This document shows, one piece after another, positions 20,501-28,204 of a stretch of 64,000 bases of DNA. Where the stretch lies: assembly GCF_026262505.1 (NCBI RefSeq), contig NC_067204.1:13782522-13846521 (forward strand), read 5' to 3'. The stretch comes from Trichomonas vaginalis G3. Its lineage: Eukaryota; Parabasalia; Trichomonadida; Trichomonadidae. How positions within the stretch are numbered: the first letter of the stretch is position 1; every line of letters begins with the position of its first letter. The notes under the pieces are model-generated. The model saw only the letters and a program-made list of their open reading frames with translations. It did not search any database and was not told the DNA's origin. A program made the translations under genes and the position numbers.

Positions 20501-21155
20501 GACACATGAAGAATCAAATATTTTCAACATTTTCGATGATGACACATTAGCAGGAATTTGGCAGTTATTCATTGATCTCATTATGGCTACAGATATGGCT
20601 AAACACTTTGATATTTTAGATGCAATCAAAGCTCAAATGTTGGCTGGTCATTCATGGAAAGAAGATCCTGAATTCAGAAGATTATTCATGTGTCTTTTGA
20701 TCAAAGCTGCTGATATTTCTAACTGTGTAAGAGAATTCCAAACTGCTGATAGATGGTGCGATGTTCTTTGCGAAGAGTTCTTCAAACAAGGTGATTTGGA
20801 AAGAGCTCAAGGAATGGAATATTCTTCGCCAATGAATGACAGAGAACATCTCGATAAAGCTAAGTCACAAATCGGTTTCTACAAGTCTGTTTGCTTGCCT
20901 TTGTTCGAGTTACTTGCTGAAATTGAACCTGCTTTCCAGGTATTCGTTGACAACTGCAAGAACAACTTAGCACAATGGATGCAGAGAGCTGAAGCTAAAG
21001 AAGCAGAGGAGAAAAAGAGGAAAGAAGAAGAGGAAGAAAAGAAGAAGAAAGAAGCAGAACTCAAGGCTGTCGAAGAAGCACAAAAGAAGGATATGGAAGA
21101 AATGGACAGACAAAAGAAACAAAGAGAAGAAGCAAAGAAGAAACAAAGATATTAA
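17559..21155 (+). CDS. Multi-GAF cyclic-nucleotide phosphodiesterase (class I)
   Basis: A 1,198-residue enzyme. The HD-type PDE catalytic domain (about 850-1120) has the metal-binding HNWTH at 900-904, HDANHDG at 940-946 and a later ligand Asp near 1052 (KAADIS), so it should hydrolyse cAMP and/or cGMP. Upstream are up to four GAF-like segments: a degenerate one at about 145-285, a second at 290-445, a clear one at 447-605, and a split one at 610-810 interrupted by a Lys/Glu-rich insert. The clear GAF carries NKLDGVFTEEDE (580-591), matching the NKxxxFxxxDE motif of cyclic-nucleotide-binding PDE GAFs. The C-terminal 70 residues are Lys/Glu coiled coil. No membrane segment. Substrate specificity cannot be read from sequence. 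Confidence 0.95.
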   Translation: MSSTMKMLRKIYQQSDKKSVVTELIALRPISPVDTAESHPFQTVFEDTNPPPEPVDQFAPYLSRKLTLKRNERIEKLKAKMQQAKPTFVLTGSNAMAPDDEVSQTQSAIVRPNLERKNDIYNNLTTRALQKHIKMEQCFDKIVSQSSSMPLPRLFETVLQTYFLAEKVLFYHDVSSVKVLYCPSTTTYCSHGQCLVGYCQFARQILNIPCASRHIAYDAKEEYANCPPDAHVLVFPLYDGSTHVKAVIEVVRNSASPAFNDDDEKFVEYLQEKCKIYSRWLFQPILDDSFAADLMHTCRLRQFVESISDKLTKLFSCHDAEIWMYNKTKEQVFEYKPDADEPVQIPANDSGIPGFALRKEIPVSCISCRVHSAYNQKADGNGDYSVLAMPVRDPDSPVIYALVLRGKRVLQFFTDYDEKILSRVTSYVISALVSAEIVEKNHLALEESLRQQKRLRSLLEVAETLAGQLRMDVLIPNIMTRACDLVKADRCSLFLVNDTHDKLQMSFGAGLKTTIEIPINAGIVGWTATKGEILNIKDAYDDPRFNRGTDLATGYRTLTILSVPIFDDKRGIRGVTEMINKLDGVFTEEDEKLIQIFNVFCGISIENARLYRASLDLTMQLHSFRDISASLSQSQTIKKLLEEIIKNTRTVIGAVYADFYISENGQIQFAPFVQDEDIDETSKKEQMKKEGKSEEDALGVKRAIIARLMQGGAEYDAEEKKEEEIRNQKIQKSVNLKESILDNNEKDYEKNMMIVPILSSDRVVLGAVVMRWKKTMKPFTHDDLKLLESYSVFLSLSLERFKLKNIAQLGSLEVETQNVMTNDERTLSILPAKLAMTDEERGALLLRNFEATDWKGIALFKVIFNVFDYFGLLKKYKIPNQVMFSFLYEMRDSYNPVFYHNWTHAVDVTQFMSHALVIANLREFFTQQEILVLLTACICHDANHDGFSNSYNLKAQTPLGILFKNQSVMETHHCSVSISVLTHEESNIFNIFDDDTLAGIWQLFIDLIMATDMAKHFDILDAIKAQMLAGHSWKEDPEFRRLFMCLLIKAADISNCVREFQTADRWCDVLCEEFFKQGDLERAQGMEYSSPMNDREHLDKAKSQIGFYKSVCLPLFELLAEIEPAFQVFVDNCKNNLAQWMQRAEAKEAEEKKRKEEEEEKKKKEAELKAVEEAQKKDMEEMDRQKKQREEAKKKQRY

Positions 21156-21632
21156 TTTTTTTAATATTATTTTTATTATTTTATTTTTCCATGATGTTAT
21201 TATTTATTATTAAAAAAGTTTTATTAGAACTAATTATATTTCTTTTAAATTGAGTTAATATCAAATCTTATATTTTTTTACGAAATTTGATAGATAAATA
21301 GTATGTTAACATACCAATCGAAGAATTTTCAGTTGTATTTACTAATTCGCTAAGACAAATTTTTGCAATAAGGTTGAAAGAATCTATAATCCATGAATTA
21401 TATATCATTTCAAAGGATTGATTAGTAGGATTGTTATAAAAACTGCACTTGTAGTAATGGAATGAATACAAAATCTGAGAAGTGCTCATTTCCTGAGACA
21501 AGATATTGTAAATTCAATAAAATGCGAATTCTCTGTTTTTTGCTGTTATTTGAATAGCTGATTAAGATCCTATTAGAATTACATTTCGTTCAGGATCCAA
21601 AATTTCAATGATAAAATTGTGTACGTTTAGTA
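21156..21632. other. Gene-free interval with promoter
   Basis: AT-rich 3' flank of the phosphodiesterase gene, then the promoter of the next gene with GTGTACGTTTA at 21619-21629. A minus frame at 21268-21501 is unsupported. Confidence 0.5.
21619..21629 (+). promoter_or_regulatory. GTGTACGTTTA promoter element
   Basis: The 11-mer GTGTACGTTTA ends 3 bp before the ATG at 21633. The same 11-mer occurs at 49091-49101, also ending 3 bp before an ATG (49105). Identical sequence and spacing at two unrelated genes point to a core promoter or initiator role. Confidence 0.55.
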
Positions 21633-22676
21633 ATGACTGGAAAGGCGAAGCAGTCTCCACGTATTACCCCGAATAGAAATGCAGAAAAAAGTGCAACCAC
21701 GTCATCAAAAAAGGTCACACCAACAGGAAAATCTGCTTTGAAGTTAAAGAACTTATGCTCCGTAACTCCGCCAACTCGAAATGCAAATACAAAAGAAGAA
21801 GAAAAAGTTGCAGAGCCATTATCACAAATAGAATCAAGAATAAGATGTGAACTTCGCCTCGAAATGTTAATTAGAATGAGAGAAATGCAAGATTATTATG
21901 AATCAAAAATAGCCGATCTAACTGAAGCAATGGACGCTGATTCCTATACAATTTCTGCGCTATATGAAAACGGTCAATCTGAAAGTGATTCGTCCAAGAA
22001 TAAAGTGAATCCAGAAATTCTCGAAGTGACCAAGGAAATTGAAGAATCTGTGGCTAAAAGAGAGGAATATTTCAAACTTCTTGATGAGAAAAAGAGGCAT
22101 ATTGCTGTTATTAATCAAGAAATTCAAGCAACAGAGGCGGAAAATTTCAAGCTCAGAGAAGAAAGAAACAGATTACAGATGAGAGTCGACGCATTACGTA
22201 AGCAAAAGCAAGATGAAGATCTTAGGATCAATGCTTCCAATGAAGAGCAAAAAAGAAAAGAATTTCTTGCAAAAGAATGCAAGAATGAAGATAATGACCA
22301 GGCAACAAAATCCGATAAAGAATCATCTACTTCCTTGGCACAAAAGAAGACTTCTAAGAAATCTGTTGAGAAGCAAAGCTCAATGAAGGAAGATTCTCGT
22401 AAAGCAAACCAGAATAAAGTTCTTTCGCGTGAAACTTCGAAAGCAGATAAGGTTAAGAAACCTGATAATGTTGGTAAGAGTGAAAACTCTAAAAGTGAGC
22501 AAAATTCCATAGATTCGAGCAAAAAGGTTTCCAAAGATGTTTCTGCCAGAAAAATAAACGAGAATGCATCGCGTAGCAGAACTAAATTAGATACAGTCGG
22601 AGAATTCAATCAAAAGCCTTATCAAATTAAAATTACTCCTCAACTTGTTCACAAAGCAAAGAAAAATAAGGATTAG
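21633..22676 (+). CDS. Basic coiled-coil protein, unknown
   Basis: A 347-residue protein. The N-terminal ~50 residues are Lys/Thr/Pro-rich (MTGKAKQSPRITPNRNAEK), a coiled coil covers about 65-215 (LEMLIRMREMQDYYESKIAD; ITNF-free helix), and a low-complexity Lys/Ser tail follows to about 320 before a short ordered end (KPYQIKITPQLVHKAKK). Disordered Lys/Ser tails suggest a microtubule, nuclear or chromatin association, but no family is recognised. The promoter has the GTGTACGTTTA element. Confidence 0.8.
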   Translation: MTGKAKQSPRITPNRNAEKSATTSSKKVTPTGKSALKLKNLCSVTPPTRNANTKEEEKVAEPLSQIESRIRCELRLEMLIRMREMQDYYESKIADLTEAMDADSYTISALYENGQSESDSSKNKVNPEILEVTKEIEESVAKREEYFKLLDEKKRHIAVINQEIQATEAENFKLREERNRLQMRVDALRKQKQDEDLRINASNEEQKRKEFLAKECKNEDNDQATKSDKESSTSLAQKKTSKKSVEKQSSMKEDSRKANQNKVLSRETSKADKVKKPDNVGKSENSKSEQNSIDSSKKVSKDVSARKINENASRSRTKLDTVGEFNQKPYQIKITPQLVHKAKKNKD

Positions 22677-22930
22677 CTGTAAAAGCTGTCCTGTTAATCA
22701 TTTGCACCTAATAAATGATTTGTTTGAATTCAAAATCGAGTCTTGATTTAAGTTTTTGTATATCGATTGGATTCGCTGTTGCATGAAATTGTTTGAATAG
22801 ATTCGTACATTATAATAATAGTGTTTTATTTAATATCGCACAAATAATATAATAATCAAAAATAACTAAGAAAAAATATGATAGTACAGTCGAAAAGAAA
22901 TCGGTGAAAATACTGTAGTTAACAATTCTA

Positions 22931-23440
22931 TTACCAATTCAAGTCTGGGGGTGGAGGTGGAATTTCGGGTTCTTTTTCTCTTTCGGTTGGTATGAACTGT
23001 ATTCCACTAAGTAAGAGATCTCTCTTTCGGAGAGAATCTGGCGTTTCTGGAGGTAAACCTGCGATGATATAGCGGAGGGCGTCGTACCATAGATTCATTT
23101 CTTCTGTCTGACCCCACATTGAAATTGGTATTCTCGATGTTTTTATTCCGCATGATATAAATTTTATAGGACCGTTTGGAGAATTGACCTGACCCCATGA
23201 AACGGACTTAACGCCTTCATCGCCAGTGATGCGAATTGGTTCGAATCCATCTGCATCAAGAAAAACTACACCGTTTAATCTTCTCATGCATGTTGCTGTT
23301 GCTTTAACGTGTAATTGCTCTGATTTTGTAAGTTGTGTATTTGTTATAATAATAAATTGTGTACGTTTTGCAACATAGCTTACTTGATACATGTTAAAAA
23401 GCATTGTCGCCTTTGCGAGATCTCTTTCGTTAGGTTCCAT
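22931..23440 (-). CDS. Hypothetical protein with proline tail
   Basis: A 169-residue protein. Residues 1-130 form a likely compact domain with alternating strands (MYQVSYVAKRTQFIIITNTQ, GVVFLDADGFEPIRITGDEG) and an amphipathic helix (MNLWYDALRYIIAGL). The order strands-then-C-terminal-helix is reminiscent of a PH-like fold, but that is only a guess. The C-terminus is EIPPPPPDLNW, a possible ligand for SH3/WW/EVH1-type domains or profilin. A TGTCACTTTTTAATTAG initiator-type sequence (reverse complement of 23455-23471) is just upstream of the ATG. Confidence 0.78.
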   Translation of the reverse strand: MEPNERDLAKATMLFNMYQVSYVAKRTQFIIITNTQLTKSEQLHVKATATCMRRLNGVVFLDADGFEPIRITGDEGVKSVSWGQVNSPNGPIKFISCGIKTSRIPISMWGQTEEMNLWYDALRYIIAGLPPETPDSLRKRDLLLSGIQFIPTEREKEPEIPPPPPDLNW

Positions 23441-24379
23441 TAATCTATTGAAAATCTAATTAAAAAGTGACAGTTTCTTTTGTCATGGTTTGAATATATT
23501 GCTCATCAATATATCCTTCAACAAAATATATTAAAAGTTTTTGAGTATTTCGGAATTTTATCCAACGAGAACGATCCAAATCGATTTTATAACAATTGTT
23601 CTAGAATTTGATTTAATGATATTTTTAAATAAAAAATCAGAATTTTAATTTTCCTAAAATTGAATGATTTTCAAAAACAAATGAATGTGATCTGAAAAAA
23701 ATTTGAATAAAATTGACACAAAGATCCTGATTACAGTTGTTAAAGCTCGCCTTTCGACTATCGCAAGTACAACAGCTTAGATACTTTACTTGATATATAG
23801 ATCCGTATTTTTCCCAAGTGAGCGGGGTATCTCCAATCCCAGCCCTATCGTCCTCCCAGTGTCAGTTTTCAATATAAAATCCAAATTTTTTTTTGAAAAT
23901 AAAAATTTCGAGAAATTTTTCTGATTTTTTTTCTTTGATTTTAATAATTCAAAATAAATTTGGGAGTAAAAAAACACTATTTAATGAAATTCATATGAGT
24001 GAATGTGGATAAATACTCTCAAAACATACAATTTATCTATTTTTTCTTTATATTATCAACTAATTAGTGATAATTTTTTTTGGATCAGATTTTTTTTCAT
24101 TAAAAACATAATATATAACACAACAATGATGCACACATACGTATCTACACATCAAAATATAAAGCTTGTTTTGGTCTGGGCATCCCAACCCAAAATTCTT
24201 AATAAAAATTGAATAAAATTGAATACTTGGGGCTGGGATACCCATCCCAAAACCGAATTGAATTTTTTGAATTAAAGAATATATTTATGTATTTATAATA
24301 TACATGTGATGTCTATAAAAAATACTAAATTCTAAAAAAAATTCAATTTATTCAAAACGTATACTAAGTGATCACTTCA

Positions 24380-25370
24380 TTAGTAGGATCAGCAATCCTA
24401 CTAAATGGTGAGAACGCCACTAACTAAAAAGGGAGTCCTTGGAGCTCTTGATCTCTTGTCAGTAGAGTTCATAATGAGGCATGGCATCTACTGATTAGAG
24501 ATCAGAGCAATCCTACCTTACCTTCAGGAGCTACAAAGCTCCTAATCGTTACGAGAGGGAGCCTTGGAGCTCCTGAAGCTCATCAGCAGAGGCTATTTAC
24601 CATTTGGGCCTCTTCTGATGAAAGATGCGAAACACGTCTACGAACCAGGAGCTTCAAAGCTTCTAATCCTTACTAAAGGGAGCTTTGGAGCTCCTGAGTC
24701 TCCATCAACAGAGTCCCAGATGGTAAATGTCCTTTGCTGATGAAAGATGCGAAACACATCTACGAACCAGGAGCTCCAAAGCTCCTAATCCTTACGAAAG
24801 GGAGCTTTGGAGCTCCTGAAACTCCTTTTACTATAAAATAGGACGGTTTTTCTTCTGAGGTTCTCATCAAATCTAAGACTTCAGAAGAAAGCTGTCCTAT
24901 CAATGTATACTTACACTCTCATGGACTACAAGTGTACAATTTTAAGGCAGAGATTATCCGAGGCCTCTCATCAAATGAGGGACCTCGGATAATCTCTACC
25001 TTAAGTAGTCAAATAACTTTTCTCACTATTTAGGAACAAAAGAACAAGAGTTGGAGTACTTTAAGGCAAGATTCTTCCGAAATCTCTCATCGAATGAGAG
25101 ACTTCGGAAGGACCTTGCCAAATCCTTGAAAGCCAATATCCTTGGAACTGAGCTAGAACCAGGGAGAAGTAGCATACTATAGAGCACGATAGTAATCTCG
25201 GAAATGCTTATATCGCCCCAAGCACAATATTTAAGAAGTCTAACTCATATATACAAGAAGTCAGGCTGAATAGATATTGTGCATATGGTTTGCAGAACTC
25301 TCATGATATTTAAAATTCATGTTATCCCAAAAAGGTGACACTTTGGGTGTATCGTCCATCCCAGGGATGC
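24380..25370. mobile_element. Hairpin-chain element A (non-coding)
   Basis: A run of at least nine consecutive imperfect palindromes. Examples: 24380-24402 (TAGTAGGAT arms); GATCTCTTGTCAGTAGA near 24450 with its partner near 24495; repeated CAGGAGCTCCAAAGCTCC / GGAGCTTTGGAGCTCCTG pairs; ATAGGACGG... near 24838 with its partner ending near 24900; 24942-25004 (30-bp arms, CAA loop); 25065-25119 (26-bp arms, CGA loop); and a terminal hairpin 25221-25282. Composition is far more GC-rich than the AT-rich flanks. No coding capacity. Modules are shared with element B at 39-41 kb, so this is the same broad family, probably a non-autonomous fold-back element. Its outer ends are not sharply defined. 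Confidence 0.65.
24520..24835. repeat. ~122-bp tandem repeat, about three copies
   Basis: Within element A. The sequence CTAATC...TTAC followed by GGGAGCYTTGGAGCTCCTGA recurs at 24542, 24663 and 24785, a period of 121-122 bp. The last two copies also share CTGATGAAAGATGCGAAACA upstream (24615 and 24737). Each copy is itself a hairpin (CAGGAGCT / AGCTCCTG). Confidence 0.8.
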
Positions 25371-26002
25371 AAAAATCACATCACCTTGGATCTATACTTG
25401 ATATGAAAATAACGATTCCAAATCCATCAATAATAAAAATATAAGAGTTTTCGCTATTTGGAAAAAAAATATTCAAATTTTTTATAAAATGTATTAAACT
25501 CGCTAAGAAGGCAAAATCATTCAATTTTAAATCCGTAAGATTCATTATCAATAATTATAAAAATAGTTTAGTATGAAATCGTTCATTTTTATTCAAAATT
25601 TATTGAGATTTCAAAATACATTTAGATTGTCATTTATTTTTAGAGCCCAATTGATAAATATTTTTAATTTTATTACTCATTTCATTGATAGATCCCGAAA
25701 ATTCAAAATAATAAAAGGAAATGTAAAAAAAATTAACTCACAACTATACAAAAATTTATGTCTATAGCTCATATTCCAAATTTCTCATAGTTGCTGATAT
25801 ATTACATTTAGTATTTTAAACGAATTAGATACTTTCAGAATCAATAAATTTACAAAATTTCGAGCAAGCTCATTAATGCATTGTTTTGGTCGATGCATTA
25901 TTGTTAGTATGAATCATGAAGTTGGCTTACGTGCGTTTGCACACAGAAAAAATTTGAAAAGAAAATGCATCAAATTTCTGAAGCAAACGGAAATCATACG
26001 GA

Positions 26003-26812
26003 ATGAACGGAATCTCTGTGTGTGCAACTATCGCTGCTGAAAAATTGAAAGAGAATGACTTCCTAGATTGGAATGTAGTTGATTCTTTTGCAGAAGCAGT
26101 TATCCAAGCTGAGCCAGAGCTTGGCAAAAGCCTCAAAAATTTATTCGATCAAATACGGGCCAAGCATGATTCAGAAATCGAAGTTACAAAAAGTATCATT
26201 GATAACAAATGTGAATCCCTTGATTTGGCAATTACAAAACTTCAAATAATTGAAGAAAAAAATTATTTCAAAGATAATCAAGAAAGCAATGCCATTGTCG
26301 CAGATAATGATGAGAATAATGATGCTGAAGATAACAAATCAATAAACTCATCCTTCTATTTCGAAGATGGGGGAATTGTTATAGAAGGAGATCTTGAAGA
26401 GGAAGAATCCGAAGCAGAAATGTTTGTATTCGATGCATTTCAGTCTGATACAACAATCAGCAAACTAGAAAATAGTTTCCTTTCAGGAAAGAATCCACTC
26501 ACAATTTGTATTGGAAATTATATTGAGAAATTGTCACATGGAGATACAAAATCAGTTAAAAAGCTAAAGAAAGATCTTGAAATTTGCAAGCATGAGATCA
26601 ATAACTTAAGAAAGCAAAATCAGCAATATCTTTCACTTGGATTAGACTGGAAGAAGAAATATCGTGAGCAGTCAGCACAAATGAAAGAAATGATGGAAAA
26701 TCATTATGAAGAAATTCGTGCTCTTTACAGACATCTTCAAGATCCGAGCCAAATAAACCAAAACAATCAGATCAACAATGCCTCGAAGAAATCTCATAGG
26801 TTGAATTACTGA
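26003..26812 (+). CDS. Acidic coiled-coil protein, unknown
   Basis: A 269-residue protein. The N-terminal ~95 residues are helical (NVVDSFAEAVIQAEPELGKS), followed by an acidic Asn/Asp/Glu-rich linker (about 95-145), then a helical segment and a coiled coil at about 180-245 (LKKDLEICKHEINNLRKQN). The C-terminus is Asn/Gln-rich. No known domain is recognised. ATG at 26003, with host-like composition. Confidence 0.75.
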   Translation: MNGISVCATIAAEKLKENDFLDWNVVDSFAEAVIQAEPELGKSLKNLFDQIRAKHDSEIEVTKSIIDNKCESLDLAITKLQIIEEKNYFKDNQESNAIVADNDENNDAEDNKSINSSFYFEDGGIVIEGDLEEEESEAEMFVFDAFQSDTTISKLENSFLSGKNPLTICIGNYIEKLSHGDTKSVKKLKKDLEICKHEINNLRKQNQQYLSLGLDWKKKYREQSAQMKEMMENHYEEIRALYRHLQDPSQINQNNQINNASKKSHRLNY

Positions 26813-28204
26813 TTGAGAGTAATTAAAGTATCTAATAACCTTCCTGAATAAAAAAAAATATTAAATATTGTAATTTTTTATGCCGAAACGTGTTGTAATC
26901 AATCATATTGGCATATGCATTCATATGGCTCTTACATTCATAATAGATAATTGCGTCCTGTGATCTGAAATAAGATATGGATGAATTTCATGACGATTAC
27001 TCCTTATCAAATTTTTCAGTTTCAACGCTGATGAAAAAAAATTAAGAACTGATCAGAATACGAAGGCGCACATAATTTAAATTAAGGGTTTCGTTTTGCT
27101 AAAATTGCCACTTTTATAGCATATTTGTTTTTGGATGTTTTGCGAAACCAAAAAAAAAACTATGATATACAATGTGTGTGTAAAGAAAATACTTTATTTA
27201 CTAGTTAAAAAATCATTTGGTATTGATCAAGTTATTTTTTCTGGATAAGATATTATATGGATAATTGGATAGAAAATACAATTATATAATCTTGTACCTG
27301 GTTTAATTAAGCTAATTGTCATCAGAAACTTGTAATTTTTATGAATTTCAGATTTTCTTTTCATTACTGCTTTTCTTAATAGGTCAAGTTCTTATTTACG
27401 TTATAAAGTATGATATTTACAAATATCAAGTTATCATGTTTTTTGAGAAATTATGAGAAACAAACAAAAATGAAAAAGATAGGAATAGCAATGAATAGTG
27501 ATGTGGGTATAGAAAATGTAAGAGATATGAATGCAAAGCAATCAGTATTTAGGATATTGACCATAGATTTCGAAAAAAAAATGCTGCATATTGAGCGAAA
27601 ACTATGATTATATTATAAGGCTGTCATTTAAAGCATAATGATACTATTCCCTTTTCATTTTAATCGAATAAGATAGTAAAGATTTTTGAATTAGCTAGAA
27701 ACTGATGAGATGTTTTCACAAATCAGATTTTTAATCTCTATAATGCATAATTCACTCAATATCTCAATTTTGATATTGCGAGATATTTTTGCTATCGGTT
27801 TCGCACTTTTGACACAATAGCAAGAGGGTTCTATAAGCATTATTATCAACGTAGAATCTGAATATCATATCAGAAAATGTCGCAAATCTGACATTTACCC
27901 GACAAAATAGCAAAAATAATTGAATACTTTTCGCAAAAACTTTAAAAATCGATAAAAATATGAAATATAGATATTAAAGAGACTTTTTATATAATATTCA
28001 TAAAGATTTTCCAAAAATATGATACCGCAAAATTAAAAAAGTGACGTCTTGAGTGGAGTCAAAGGTCGAAATTGCTAGCTAAATGTTTTTTTAGCGAAAT
28101 TGCGTATTGTACGTTTTTTTCGCAAACGAAACCCTTATTTAAATGAAATTGGCTGAATTCATTCTGAATTTTTTTGTGTGATACATGGTCACTTTAGATT
28201 TTAG
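26813..28204. other. Gene-free interval, mostly a DNA-transposon-like repeat
   Basis: Holds the terminal-inverted-repeat element at 27083-28137. The 65-codon frame at 27410-27607 lies inside it and is AT-rich chance sequence. Confidence 0.6.
27083..28137. mobile_element. 1,055-bp non-autonomous TIR element with 7-bp target duplication
   Basis: The left end TAAGGGTTTCGTTTTGC (27083-27099) and right end GCAAACGAAACCCTTA (28122-28137) are terminal inverted repeats (one small indel). They are flanked by the perfect direct repeat TTTAAAT at 27076-27082 and 28138-28144, a plausible 7-bp target duplication. No transposase frame is present. A second copy of its right ~290 bp lies in inverted orientation at 33819-34109. 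A DNA-transposon MITE is the simplest reading; the superfamily is not identified. Confidence 0.78.

Larger units (their letters stand above)
23441..26002. other. 2.5-kb gene-free interval holding a hairpin-chain element
   Basis: AT-rich flanks surround the structured element at 24380-25370. On both sides are GGGAT/ATCCC-containing sequences (near 23828, 24180, 24230, 25325, 25355) similar to those flanking the palindrome at 39-41 kb. Short frames at 23786, 24003, 24060 and 25573 are AT-rich chance frames. Confidence 0.6.

Noticed and set aside
24615-24645. Hammerhead-ribozyme-like core: CTGATGA then GAAAC and GTC in element A
   Set aside because: The CTGATG belongs to a hairpin arm (CATCAGCAGAGGC / GCCTCTTCTGATG). 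No stem I or stem III can be drawn around the core, and the second copy lacks the GTC cleavage triplet.
27410-27607. 65-codon frame
   Set aside because: Lies inside the 1,055-bp TIR element, has no transposase similarity and is AT-rich.
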